A DNA stretch of 64,000 nucleotides, taken from assembly GCA_963575645.1 (NCBI GenBank), contig OY754465.1, positions 28,779,501 to 28,843,500 of the forward strand, read 5' to 3'. The notes beneath the pieces were generated by a model. The model was not told the DNA's origin. It searched no databases and saw only the letters and a program-made list of their open reading frames with translations. Positions 12,306 to 24,492 of this stretch are shown here, piece by piece (position 1 is the stretch's first letter; each line of letters begins with the position of its first letter). This DNA is from Xanthostigma xanthostigma (lineage: Eukaryota; Arthropoda; Insecta; Raphidioptera; Raphidiidae). The translations under genes were made by a program, and so were the position numbers.

Positions 12306-14250
12306 CAGTGCATTTAGGAATTGACCCAAAAATTTCAGATACATTTTTTCTTTTGTTGCTCATTCGCAAGGGTCTTCGATGGAGACCTTAACCCTGAATT
12401 TGCGCATTCTCAAAATTGCCCCGTCCACCGCCATCTTGGATTTTGTTTTTTTTCTTCAATTGCTCATATCTCGCGTTCTAATAATCCCACAGCAATCGTT
12501 CTGGGGTCGTTGAACTCGTTAGGATTTACTCTTTAATTGAATATCTATCAAGTAAAACTCTCCAATATACTGGAAAAAAGTTATTAGCGTCCAAAGTTTA
12601 AGTTCTTTGCCAAAAGCTCTTGCGCACGGTTTTTCCGCGCGCATCTCTTTCCAGTGCATCTGACACCGCCACCGACAATTTATTATTTAAAGTAGACTCA
12701 ATTTCCAGCTTTTTAAAAAAAAAATCATCCCGATCGGTTTATCCCTGGCCCACCAATCCACGCTCGAAGTTGCGCTCTTCATTTCGTGCTATTTTGAAGC
12801 CTCTAATACTCGCACTTCGCGCTGCATTTCTCGCTTTTGTAACTAATATAATGCAAATTAATTAAGACCAACGACATTTTAGTTAAATCTGTGCTAAGAG
12901 CACGCGGTGGTTTACATTAATTTTTTACTTAATTTTATAACTCAAATCAATAGTAGAGTGTGTGAGTCGGACGAACATGTAAATATTTTGAGCCGAAATG
13001 GGATTACCCCCCCCATTTTCAAGGATGCGAAACACGGTAGTGATATTAAAATTTCAGTTTAGGGTTGAGCAACCCTCCAAAACGGCCAAAAACCACCCTC
13101 AAACGGGGTTAAACGCGCATTACGTTATTCCCTTTCCGAAAAAAATGTTTTTCCTCTGTTTTTGAGGGTGCTGAGCATGGTGCTGGTGTTGAAAATTGCC
13201 GTCGATTCTCACCAACCCCTTCACCTTTAATCCCCAAAACTGGTGAATTTTTTTCATATCACCAGCAAAATTGGTTTATCTCCCCGTTTCAGAGGATTCT
13301 GAGATTTGGCCGGCGGAGGGGTTGGTGAAAGTCGAATGCAATTTTCAACAACTCCACCGTGCCCATCATTCTCAAAAACAGGGAAAAAACATTTTTTTCT
13401 TCGGAAAGGGAATAACGTAATGCGCGCTTAACCCCGTTCGGGGGTGGTTTTTGGCCGTTTTGGGGGGCTCCGCAACCTCAAAGAGAAATTTTAATATCAC
13501 CACCGTGTTCCGCATCCTTGAAAATGGGGGGGGGGGGGTAATCTCGTTCCGGCTCAAAATATTTACATGTTCGTCTGACTCACACACACCACTATTGATC
13601 TGAGTTATAAATTTAAGTAAAAATTTATGTAAAAGGCGTTTTCTTAGCACAGGTTTAACGAATATGTCATTGCTCTTAATTAATTTGCATTATATTAGTT
13701 ACAAAAGGGAAAAATGCAGCGCGAAGCGCGAGTATTAGAGGCTTCAAAATACCACAAAATGAATATCGCAACTTCGAGCGTGGATTCGTGGGCGAGGGAT
13801 CAACCGATCGGGATGAATTTTTTTTTTTAAATACTGGAAATTGAGTCTACATTAAAAAGTAAACTGTCGGTGGGGGTGTCAGATGAACTGGAAAGAGATG
13901 CGCGCGGAAAAACCGGGCGCAAGAACGTTTGGCAAAGAACTTAAACTTTGGACGCTAATAACTTTTTTACAGTACATTGGAGAGTTTTACTTGATAGACA
14001 TTTAATTAAAGTGTAAATCCTAACGAGTCCAACGACCCCAGAATGATTGCTGTGGGATTATTAGAACGCGAGATATGAGTAATTGAAGAAAAAAAACAAA
14101 ATCCAAGATGGCGGTGGACGGGGCAATTTGGAGAATGTGCAAATTCAGGGTTAAGGTCTCCATCGAAGACTCTTTCGAATGAGCAACAAAAGAAAAAATG
14201 TATCTGAAATTTTTGGGTCACACCTATAAAATATTTCTAAATGCACTGGA
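12305..14250. mobile_element. Foldback element (about 1.9 kb)
   Basis: The arms, about 12310-13200 and 13330-14245, are near-identical inverted copies: CGGTTTTTCCGCGCGCATCT mirrors AGATGCGCGCGGAAAAACCG. The unpaired centre is about 130 bp. Matching short ORFs in the two arms (12321 plus and 14221 minus) are the same sequence read twice. The element sits between the two direct copies of repeat family B. Confidence 0.88.
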
Positions 14251-14264
14251 GTATAAATTGTAAA

Positions 14265-15290
14265 TTCGTATCCATGATTTTGATTAATTAAAATGTGAAA
14301 CAGACTAAAAAAACGTTACCACGACTATTCAAAATCAAATTTGAAAAATCAAACTAATTGAATTAAATTTGGTTTTTTACATTTATTTTAGAAATTTATT
14401 TGTGCCGTTGTTTACACGGCGTTTCTATGGTTTGAAACAAACAGAACTGTCGTCACGGAAAACTAAAATTATCACATACGTCAAAAATAAAAAAAAAACA
14501 CATTGATGGTTTTTAACAATGTATAAACCAATGAGCGAGTAATTAGGATCAGTATAGAGGTAGCTTTGGGAATATTTGAACTTTTAGTTTAACCATAATG
14601 TAGGTGGAAGCACAAAACAACATTCAGTTTGTGGGCCAGAGGTATGAAACGTAAGGGGTTTACTATATAAAATTTGTCGTTACCTGGTTAATCGTCTTTA
14701 CAATGCCTTAGTCAATGATAATATTTTTTTTTAATAATTTTTTTTCTTTCTTTTTAGGTATTCAGAATTAATTCCATGACTACTTAATAAAATTGTTTGT
14801 TATTATTTAATAACTTTGAACGAATTTTATAAAACACTCATTAGAAACTAAATATTAATTATTTTTTATATTTTTTAGATCAGTTCTAAAGAAGGTCCAA
14901 ATCCGGATCGAAACGTTAATGTATTAATTATATATTTTTTTGTTAATACATATATTGTCTGAAAAATTGGTCGATAATTTTATTTATTGAAAAGTTCTAA
15001 TCAGACGTTAATCAAAGATAAGAAATATTATTAGCTTTATAAAATAAATTAAATTTTGTCGAAAAAAATTATTAAAAATTTTTTCATGCCTCTGAGTACC
15101 CCTAGGCCCTTAAATAATATAAATAATTCGTTCCCCGCCCCAATAGGTTTCTGATTTTCTATCATATAAAAAAACTAGATTTAAAAAAAATCATTAAAAT
15201 CGAAGCTGTTCTTGAGGACTTTGAAGTATTGCCTGTTTTATGTATTTTCATTGACGCGACTACTATGTAAATCGTGCGTGATGATATATA
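14265..15290 (+). repeat. Repeat family B copy 2 and family D copies
   Basis: 14270-14552 repeats 11757-12015. At 14889-15018 there is a family D copy with GTCCAAATCCGGATCGAAAC, a short inverted pair TATTAATTATA/TTAATACATA, then GAAAAATTGGTCGATAATTT and CTAATCAGACGTTAATCAAA. At 15185-15275, AAAATCGAAGCTGTTCTTG with GAAGTATTGCCTGTTT is half of the hairpin seen at 49286-49392. 14553-14888 holds nothing I recognise. Confidence 0.6.
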
Positions 15291-16705
15291 GGCCAAGCTG
15301 TAGAGCATTTTTGCATGACATAAAGACTAGTAGCAAACCGATTATGCGATGATATAAAAGACAATAAGCAGATGAATAGGTATATGTTTTTCACTCGAGT
15401 TTCCGGTCCATTAGTTAGTTATCAACAGTTTATTGCAAAAAAAACGCGATTTTTGTCTGTTTTTGCTTGTAACTTTAAAACTAATGGAGCAATCTGAATG
15501 CCCCAATGAAATGGTTTGTAGAGAATTGAATTATCTACAGAATGAGAGGTCGAATGTCTTAATCGGATAATTAGGTCCTGAAAAATTTAGCAAAAGCCAG
15601 AAAATTAGGCGTTTTTTCGAAAATTTATAGCTCCGTCATTTTTTGAGGTCGAGCGCTAAAATTTTGAGAGAAAGTAGGGATTATAATGTTCTTTATGTGT
15701 GCCAAAGGTGGGTGCTGTCGGATTATTAGTTTTCGCGAAATCGCGATTGAAAGTTTGCAGTGTGCTTTTTTCCGGCAGGCCTGTATGCGTTACCGTAAGT
15801 CCGATAATAATTTCAAAAAAAGTTTTGAAAAGTTGACATTGTGCACTACAAAACGTAGATTTCAGTTTTTCGATCAGATGCCTGGAAGCATGTTAAAAAC
15901 ACTCGTAAAGTTCGCGAAAAACGGCCGAGCGCGTGCTCGCAGTCGAGTGGTGGTGGAAGGAGCAGCGGCGGAGAAGCGTATATATAGTAATAGCGCGCGC
16001 GGCGCGCACATTATTTATATTCCCCCACCACTCGATTGAGAGGGCGCGATCGGCCGTTTTTTACGAACTTTACGAGTGTTTTTAGCATGCTTCCAGGCAT
16101 CTGATCGAAAAACTGAAATCTACGTTTTGTAGTGCACGATGTCAACTTTTCAAAACTTTTTTTGAAATTATTATCGGACTTACGGTAACGCATACAGGCC
16201 TGCGGGAAAAAAGCACACTGCAAACTTTCAACCTCGATTTCGCGAAAACTAATAATCCGACAGCACCCACCTTTGGCACACATAAAGAACATTGTAATCC
16301 CTACTTTCTTTCAAAATTTTAGCGCTCCAGCTCAAAAAATGACGGAGCTATAAATTTTCGAAAAAACGCCTAATTTTCTGGTTTTTCCTAAATTTTTCAG
16401 GACCTAATTATCCGATTAAGACATTCAACCTCTCATTCTGTAGATATTTCAATTCTCTACAAACCATTTCATTGGGGCATTCCGATTGCTCCATTAGTTT
16501 CAAAGTTACAAGCAAAAACAGACAAAAATCGCGTTTTTTTTTGCAATAAACTGTTGATAACTAACAAATGGACCGGAAACTCGAGTGAAAAACACATACC
16601 TATTCATCTGCTTATTATCTTTTATATCATCGCACAATCGGTTTGCTACTAGTCTTTATGTCACGAAAACGCTTTTTTAAATCTCTATGGCTTGGCCTAA
16701 TTTAT
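15290..16705. mobile_element. Foldback element just upstream of the last phosphorylase exon
   Basis: The arms are about 15296-15995 and 16011-16700. AGACTAGTAGCAAACCGATT mirrors AATCGGTTTGCTACTAGTCT. The centre is GC-rich (GCGCGCGCGGCGCGC at about 15993). Each arm can be read as an ORF starting MFFMCAKGGCCRIISFREI (plus from 15686, minus from 16292). I do not recognise that protein, and the arms' identity is enough to explain the duplicate. The element ends about 285 bp before the acceptor at 16990. Confidence 0.88.
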
Positions 16706-16990
16706 GCCTCATGTTATTGTTAAATCTCGCTGTAACTTGTTTTTTACACAATGTTTCATTCGTCATAATATGTCACTACGCATTAGAAATATGACCTATT
16801 ATGTGGGAAAAATCAGAAAAAGAGCCTCATTTTGACCATTTTTCTCGCAATGAAGTACCCGGCGTAATTTCGTTTTGCTGCTGATTTTTTATTATAGGTG
16901 ACGTCTTGGCCTTTTTCAATATCATTAGTATTTTAATATTATACAAAATATAATAAAATAATTGAAATCAATAACACGATTCTATTTCAG

Positions 16991-17143
16991 GATCAGTCTA
17001 AATGGTTGGAAATGGCTATCCACAACATCGCGTCTTCTGGAAAATTTTCAAGCGATCGTACAATAGAAGATTATGCACGCGACATATGGGGCGTAAAACC
17101 GAGCTACGAAAAGTTACCTGCTCCTCATGAACCCCGAGAGTAA
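16991..17143 (+). CDS. GlyP: Glycogen phosphorylase, last coding exon
   Basis: The exon follows the acceptor CTATTTCAG and reads [38 protein letters not shown], then [12 protein letters not shown] and TAA at 17141-17143. This is the invariant phosphorylase C-terminus ([27 protein letters not shown]). It joins exon 540-1515 in phase 0 after SATYL. The 15,475-bp intron between them is filled by repeats, yet the coding parts are clean, so the gene is very probably functional. Confidence 0.97.
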   Translation, partial: DQSKWLEMAIHNIASSGKFSSDRTIEDYARDIWGVKPSYEKLPAPHEPRE

Positions 17144-17560
17144 AAATCCACCATTCTGTAAGAAATTATTATACGTACAAGTCATATGGAATTGCGGTCA
17201 ACATATTTTGCCATGACTTAATTAAATTTTAATTTATATTACTCTTTGTCAAGCTCAGATTACGAAGGGGTATGTGTGAAAAATAATGTTTCCTTCCTTA
17301 CGCCAGTAGAAAATTTATATACACGATCTTGTTTAATATTAACTAATTAAACATTTGCAAATATTTTAGCTGTATATTTGGAGAAAAACATTAGAGAAAA
17401 AATTTATTTAGAAATTAAAAATGTATGTTTTGCCGTGTTTACATTTTCAAATTTCTTAACCGTTTCCTTTCAAAATAAAATAAAAAGTTATGAAAGTCGA
17501 CACGTTCAATAATTTATTTATTTGACGATTATGAAACCTAAAATCTGTACTTTATTTTTT
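17144..17560 (+). other. Glycogen phosphorylase 3' UTR
   Basis: This is AT-rich sequence after the stop codon with no further ORF. Overlapping AATAAA signals lie at 17474-17484, which gives a 3' UTR of about 350 bases if they are used. Confidence 0.55.
17474..17484 (+). terminator. Candidate polyadenylation signals (two overlapping AATAAA)
   Basis: AATAAAATAAA occurs about 330 bases after the phosphorylase stop, and a TTTATTTATTTG stretch follows. It is the first strong signal downstream. Use is inferred. Confidence 0.5.
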
Positions 17561-17830
17561 TGCTAAATAAAATTATCGACCAATTTTTCAGACAATATAT
17601 TAACAAACAATATAAAATTAATACAATAACGTTTCGATCCGGATTTGGATCTTCTTCAGAACGGATCTAAAAATATAAAAAATAATTAATAATTAGTTTC
17701 TATTTACTCTGAATGCAATTCGTGATAGATATTTTTAAAATTTTATATTGTTTGTTAATATATTGTCTGAAAAATTGGTCGATAATTTTATTTATTGAAG
17801 AGTTCTAATCAGACGTTAATCAAAGATTTG
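17561..17830. mobile_element. Family D hairpin repeat with ribozyme-like motif
   Basis: The inverted ends pair ATAAAATTATCGACCAATTT with AAATTGGTCGATAATTTTAT. The tail is CTAATCAGACGTTAATCAAA. Between them, on the minus strand, is CTGAAGA followed by GATCC/GGATC, which can pair, and then GAAAC. Related copies are at 12108-12172, 14889-15018, 33265-33582 and 36663-36716. From 17830 to 19195 I see no gene or clear repeat. Confidence 0.65.
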
Positions 17831-19194
17831 TTTATTTTTTTGCACTTCACTTAATATATAATATATGGCCTCTCATGTATACTTTAGAAAAATACAACAA
17901 TGGAATCAGTTGTAATGAAATTTTAAAAAGCAAATTGAAAGTTTCGTAAAAGTTGTAAATACAAAAGAATGTGATAAGAATGTGTATATATACATATATA
18001 TAACTTGCTGAGCACTCGTTTTACCATAATGTCACACTGCATCATCTATATTAAATTATTAATTATATATTATATATATAATTACCTAAAAATAGCATTT
18101 TTACATGTACCTACCTCCAATGAAATAGCTGATTTTCATTTCATAGTAAGTCTACTTTGTTGGCTCTGTTGCGCATATGGATTTAAATGACAACTGATAA
18201 AGAAATTATTATTGAATTGGTAAAATCGCATTTCTTTTGTTTTATTTGAGGTGATAAGACATTCTGTATATCTCACAAGCACTGCGACCTAGAAGATCTT
18301 TTGTGCATCTTTTGTTTTACTTTACGCACTACTGCAAAATGAGTTATTTTAATACGCATGAAAAGCTGCTATTTTTTCGGGGGTCGTACAAAAACGATTT
18401 TTCGATTTGAAAATATTGATAAGGAAAAATATTGTTTTAATAGAAAGTTTTTCAAAAATTTAATCATTTATTATTTATTTAATAATATATAATTCTGTAA
18501 TATGCAAATGTTAATTAAAAATTATTTTGAAAATGACAATTTTGATTTAATTTAAGCTATAGACGACTAGCGTAATTCAAACGGGCTTGCGAACGCAGAG
18601 CAGTCCCATGGGTCGTGGTAAAATAAAAATAATTGATAAAATAAAAATTTGGCCCAATCGGACCATTTTAAGGACGGTTTTAAGTTTTTAGGGGTCAAAA
18701 AAGAATTTTGGGCCCAAAAATACCGACAAATTTCTTTGAATCGTTTCAAAATTAAAATTTAACTCTTTAGTAATAAGTAAAATGTGCTACCAACATTTTA
18801 ATAAAATCGGCCTGAATAAAAAAAATATTATTTTAAGGGATGTATTAAGGGGTTATTTTTTTATTTGCCCAAAATAATAAAGCCACACTGCCTGTATTAG
18901 TACCTAAACACACTATATTGTCGGCAGGGTTTGGCACTGCGACCCGAGTTTTTTAAATAGTTGAAGTCAATTTTCTCGAACCTTTATGATTGATTCTTAA
19001 ATTTTTGCTATTTTACTCAAATAATAATCTAATAAATGTTCAAGTCAAAACTGGTGACATACCCTAGTTATGTTACAAAAGTATAGACTCGTGTGTGAAA
19101 ACTTGCTTAGTGAAAACTTGGCACCTTTTTACAAGCTTTGATTTAGTTTCACCTGTCCCAGTGTGTCTATCTGAAATCAAATATTGCAAGTTAA

Positions 19195-19795
19195 ATTTGA
19201 CCCAATTCCCGTTATCCGATTGAGCTGAAATTTTGCTTACGTATGTAGTTCCGATAAAAATACAATATTACAATAATTAACTGATCGTTCCGACTTTCGC
19301 CCGATTGCAAATCGCACTTTTAACTACTTCCCGTTATCCGATGGAGTTGAAATTTTGCATACGTATGTAGTTCCGATAACAATACAATATTATAATAAAT
19401 AACTGACCGGTCCGGCTTCCGTCCGGATGCTGATGCACTTTTAATAAAGCAAGCTAAAAACTTAAAAATAAATAAACGATTTTTTTTAAACAATTGCTTT
19501 TATTAGTTAATAAATATGAACTAAAAAGTTCAAAATAATTTTATTCCGATTAGAAATAAATCCTTTTATACGTACTTATCACAGTCTCAAGTTTTCAAAT
19601 AAAAGCGTGTTACATTTTAAAATCAAGAGAGTAAAAAAAACGGTGTAACACGCTTCTATTTGAAAACTTGAGACTGTGATAAGTACGTATAAAATGACTT
19701 ATTTCTAATCGGACTAAAATTATTTTGAACTTTTTAGTTCATTTTTATTAACAGCTAATAAAAGCTTGTTTTTTTTAAAAAAAATTCTTTTATTT
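19195..19795 (+). mobile_element. Hairpin-tailed repeat, family Q
   Basis: Two direct repeats of about 120 bp (19203-19320 and 19326-19440) each hold CCCGTTATCCGAT, TGAAATTTTGC and ACGTATGTAGTTCCGATA. They are followed by a hairpin (19441-19795) whose arms include TTTTCAAATAAAAGCGTGTTA and its mirror with AACACGCTTCTATTTGAAAA. The layout is the same as family P at 8695-9322, but the hairpin sequences are unrelated. From 19796 to 20535 nothing recognisable was seen. Confidence 0.75.
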
Positions 19796-20535
19796 ATTAA
19801 ATCCCTATACTTTTTGTACCGCGTTTGACTCCATTTTTCACATTTATGTCAACACACTTGGCTACCTACATTTTTTACATCTAATGTTTTTGATGGGATT
19901 CTTTTTGTAGGATAATACTATACCAATATAGAAGTATTACTACAACCGTGTGTGCCGCGACATATTTTTTTCTATGGGCTATGTGCAAGGAGGCGGAGTT
20001 ACAAATTTTTCGACGCAAGCGTTTGTGATGATGTTTATTAAAAGTGAAAATAGTTAAAATTTTATGAAGTTTTCTAATTACAAAGAAAACATGGGCAAAA
20101 CTAAGTGATCTGGAAATGCTTGTATGTTCCAGGCTGTTGCGGTGATGGCGATTTTATTAAAATTGAGATCATTGGCGCCATAATTTGACGTTCCGCTGTC
20201 AGCGTAAACAAATTAATTATTTATTTATATATTGTAAGTCATAATTGATAAATAAATAATTTTCACGTACCTTTTATGTTATGCTATTTATATAATGGTT
20301 TAGAATCTGAATTTTATGGTACATAAAAAAGTTTTCCTTATTACATTTTTTTTACACATCATGGACAACTAAAATTTTTGACTTATCACCATAGAAACAT
20401 GTCGCGATTTCCATAAAAAAGTGAGTTCAATAATTCTCTGTTACCCACTAGCGGCGCTAGTAGGCTTCGTGCACACAGCCTATACCTATAGAAATCTACA
20501 CCTCCCCCATTTTGATGAATCGGAGGAGGAAAACA

Positions 20536-20665
20536 AATTTTTAATTGTCTCATTACTTGTACGGAAACCCAGCCTGCATACCTTTCAGCTAATTAGGACT
20601 ACGGAACTATAGAAGCCCATATCCTTTCACTCTGACGGATTGGAGACGAAAATCAAGGGTCTTTT
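20536..20665 (+). repeat. Short repeat module H
   Basis: The module contains AAACCCAGCCTGCATACC, TTTCAGCT and ACTACGGAACTATAGAAG. Diverged copies form a tandem run at 31585-31985, and a fragment lies at 30920-30956. It directly abuts the truncated LINE that begins near 20680. Confidence 0.6.
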
Positions 20666-20679
20666 TTATAATGTTATAA

Positions 20680-21689
20680 TGGCTCAGTATGTTTCAGTTA
20701 AAATCACTTCCGACTCTAATGAATCAACTGTATCGTCTAAACTGCGTAAAAACGAATGTGGAGTCCCTCAGGGTAGTATTCTTGGTCCACTTTTATTTTC
20801 AATATTTATTAACGATCTGCCACAGTGTATAAACAGAGGTGATTTAACTTTATATGCTGATGACACTAGTCAACTGTTTGCTTTTAAGAACTTGCTAGAT
20901 GCTGATCAACATATTAATAGTTGTATAACAGAATTTAAGAAATGGTGCGATAATAATGGTCTTATTCTGAATATTAGCAAAACACACATGATGCATTTCC
21001 ATTCTGCTTACCATGCAGTAAACAGCTCACTAAATGTCTCCCTAAATAATATACCTATTGTAGCTTCAAATGGTACTGATTTCTTGGGCCTATCTCTCTC
21101 TGCGAACTTAACATGGGATGAACATATTACCAGAACTACAAACAAGCTAAGTAAATCGTGTTTTTTGATTTTAAAATGTAAAAAGTTTTTGAACAGTGCG
21201 GCCTTAAAACTAATTTATTTCGGACATTTCCAATCAATTTGCACTTACGGTATTATCTTTTGGGGGAGTTCTGCAAATATGCAGACATTGTTTAAAATGC
21301 AAAAAAAGGCCATCCGTTTCATGACTTCTTTTTCATACTATACACCGTGTCGACCTCTTTTCAAAACATTGGGGATTCTTACACTACCATGTCTGTTTAT
21401 CTACGAATGTATTAAATTTGTTTTAAATAACGAACACTTATTTGTTAAACAGCGTGATGTTCGACTTCGTGAAACTAGGGATAATCTTAACCTGAAAATA
21501 CCAAATCATCGGCTTACACTTTTTAGTAATAGTGTATACTGCAGTTGTGTCAAGTTCTACAATAAACTCCCGGAGAACATAAAAAATAAATCTAAAAACC
21601 AAATAAAGCTTTCTGTTAAAAATTTATTAATCTCGAACGCATTTTATTCAACTAACGAGTATCTAAATTACCAGTGTTGTGATTTTTGA
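20680..21689 (+). CDS. LINE reverse transcriptase, 5'-truncated (LINE-3)
   Basis: This is the C-terminal part of a non-LTR retrotransposon ORF2. CGVPQGSILGPLLFSIFIND and LYADDTSQLF are reverse transcriptase blocks, the latter holding the catalytic YADD. HFQSICTYGIIFWGSSANMQ and YNKLPENIKNKS with ISNAFYSTNEYLNYQCC form the C-terminal region typical of Jockey/CR1-group LINEs. The endonuclease and first half of the RT are missing. The reading frame is open to a TGA at 21687, but no real start exists, because LINE sequence begins near 20680 next to an unrelated repeat. The 3' UTR resumes after a foldback and ends in (ATT)n at about 24390-24412. Confidence 0.85.
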
Positions 21690-24413
21690 ATGTTTATATT
21701 TTAATTGTTTCGTTTTTAATGTTTTATTTTATTTTTTATTTCATTTTTATTGTATTTGTTACCATGTGTATACTGACAAGCTCACCGGCTTATTAGTCCA
21801 GTCTCCAGCGGTAAAAATCAGTGTCAACCCACGAATTCTGAGAAACAGCACCAATTTTGATGAAACTTGGCAGATAAGCTCATCACGCCCTACTCTTCAA
21901 AAGTTATATAATCCCAATGTGTGCTTTTTGTTTTTAGAGGGTGAAAACTACCCTTATCCGAAAAAATCAGTATCAACCCACGAATTCTGAGAAACAGCAC
22001 CAATTTTGATGAAACTTGGCAGATAAGCTCATCACGCCCTACTCTTCAAAAATTGTATAGTCCCAATGTGTGCTTTTTGTTTTTAGGGGTGAAAACTACC
22101 CTTATGCGAAAACTTTGGGAATCCATTGATTGCAACGTTACACATACATATTTAAGTTCGATACACATTTACCTATTCTTTAAAACACTACTTAAAAATT
22201 TTAACAATGTTGCAACCTCTAAAAGCAACCCCTAGCAGGTAAAACTCTGTAATTCAGCATAAAAAATTATTGTTTTGAAATTTCCAATTGCCCATTTATA
22301 TTTAAGCAACATTCAGCAAATGTTACTATTACTGTCAAGTACATCCCTTAAAACCGCCCCCTACAGCCACAACCCTGCACGAAAAAAAGAGTAGAGGGTT
22401 GAAATAAACGAACGGCATTATATAGTTTCACACAATATTTTACTTATATGTATTAAAAACTTACAGGTTAGTACAAAATTCATTGTCACTGCCAAGCTCT
22501 TCCTCCCCCTCGTGGTCAATAATCGGTGGACAATTGACACAATTCGAGCCGCAGCATACTCCACATGCCATATTACGAAACAAAAAACAGCAATTTTTTT
22601 ATTTTCAAAATATTTCCGAAAGTTTAGAAAAAAAATGTTTAATGAAACTTTCTTGAAAAAATAAATAGAATAAAAAGTCGTTATGAAAATTTTACCATTA
22701 TTATATAAAAAACATCGTTATAGCATATATCTCTTTTGCGCATGCGCCGATTTTCCCCGAAAATAATAGGGCTCTCAATATTTGCATACCAAACATCCTC
22801 TCAAAATTTGGTTTCAATCCGCTCATCCGTTTGACCTGCATCGGGCTCACAGACAAACAGACAAATAGACTAACAGACACACAAGAGTTTTTCCAAAAAT
22901 TTGTTTTTTGGGTTCGGGGGATGTCAAAACGAAAAGATGTAAAATTTTGAAATGTGATTTTTTACCTAAACTAGTACCATTCCCCACTTGGGGGTTGGAA
23001 TGGTGAAATGAAGCAGCCATTGCTACTATTTTCTTTTTATCATTTGCGTTTACTTCAAAATTTTTGTATGTTATGGAACTGGAGAATGAGGTAATCTCAA
23101 AACACATGCTAAAAGTAAATGTAGCGTATGTAGAGTAGAGTATGTAAATGTAGAGTAATGCTATGTGCGTGTTCCGAAAATGTTCGTAAGAACGACAAGT
23201 AGTATTTTGACGATAACTTTGTCAATTTTTGAGATATCTTAATTTTTCAAAAAGCATTTTGTAGGTACGTTCCGGGGCTACATAACCTGTAGAGATGAAC
23301 TTTTTTAAGGCTTTCGTTTTTAAGATGTCTGTGCTTAAAAGACTCCGAAAAGGTGCCTCTTGCGCTGTAAGGCGAAGTTCTTACGAATATATCTCAACAA
23401 ACTTAAGTCCTAAAAAAAAAAAAATACAAAAATTTGTTAAGAGACAAAGGGCTACATTTTTTGTATCTTGCCTATTTCGCGTGTGTCCCTTTGTTTAAGT
23501 GTAATCACCAACAGAAAGATATTTTTTTCAGTATTCGGAAAAAAAAGTTCGATGTTAAATCGATTTTTTTCCGAAACTAAGCATCCAAATTGGTGCGAAC
23601 TCCCGATACATGTTGTTAGTACCCAAATGAAGTAGATCGTAAGTGGATTGCGTTTAAATTAGATTTTTGCAATTAAGCCATCGGTTTTATTATCAATCTT
23701 TGCTTCAAAAAACCTGTATAACCATCTCATTTTCACCGTAACTCGGTCAATTTAAATGATAATAACATTTAGCAAAGCTCATTTTCAAGGGCTTTTTAAG
23801 CTGTATAAGAAAGTCATTTAACATTTTTTTACCAAAACGCTGTTGTCTCCTTGTAAATGACGTTGAAAGGAATGAATATTTTTGTTACCGAACAAACTTT
23901 CATGTTTAAGCGGTCAGAACTTTGTTTCTATTGTACGTGCAAAAATTAAAAAAAATGGAATCGATTCGTTATTTAATAAGCTTCATTTTTGCTATTTTCA
24001 GTATTTTGATAAAGCGCATAGTTTTTGAGTTATTCGTGAAATAGCGCTCGAAAATGTCTATATTTCAATGAAAAATCGAGATTTTCAATCGCAAATAACT
24101 CGATAAATATCGATCCAAATAAATAACTTCATGGGAGATTTTTTGCTTAAAATTCAATAATGTATCGACTCCTGGGGTTATTTTTGCCAAAAAAATGTCC
24201 ACCCTCGAGAAGGGGTGGCATTCACCCCCAGGGTGAAAGCACACATTGGCACTATATAACTTTTGTTCCTTGAGCTATCCCCTACTTACTGCTAAAGTTT
24301 CATTAAAATCGGTGCTGTTTCTTAGAATTCGTCGGTGAAAACCGCTGGAGACTGGACTATATGGCATGTTCAAATTTAGAGCGAATAAAGATTATTATTA
24401 TTATTATTATTAA
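21690..24413 (+). mobile_element. LINE-3 3' UTR and tail, split by a foldback element (21780-24365)
   Basis: After the ORF comes a T-rich 3' UTR. It is interrupted at about 21780 by an element whose ends are inverted: AGTCCAGTCTCCAGCGG at the left and CCGCTGGAGACTGGACT at the right. CACGAATTCTGAGAAACAGC is mirrored by GCTGTTTCTTAGAATTCGTC. The end segment is duplicated in tandem at 21805-21900 and 21965-22060. Part of the interior (23200-24345) is also in the foldback at 2868-4884. Beyond 24365, CATGTTCAAATTTAGAGCG and (ATT)n complete the LINE tail. Confidence 0.75.
22630..22850 (+). repeat. Repeat unit with GCGCATGCGC palindrome
   Basis: The unit resembles the tandem units at 37000-37400: AATAGAATAA, TTATATAAAA, TTATAGCATATATCTCTTTT, then GCGCATGCGC at 22738-22747. 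GGTTTCAATCCGCTCATCCG downstream recurs in reverse near 44340. It lies inside the foldback in LINE-3. Confidence 0.6.
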
Positions 24414-24492
24414 TTTTTTCGTTACTTGTAAACATGGGATATTTCAATCATTCAATGACTTTTATACCTACGAGTTATTGGATACTTATAAT

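Noticed and set aside
12321-14221. Two similar ORFs starting MTQKFQIHFFFCC, one on each strand
   Set aside because: They are the same bases in the two arms of one palindrome. There is no known domain, and the low-complexity FFF and SS content suggests chance.
15686-16292. ORFs starting MFFMCAKGGCCRIISF on both strands (117 and 93 codons)
   Set aside because: Mirror copies within a foldback; one runs into the GC-rich loop. No recognised domain, and no independent evidence of translation.
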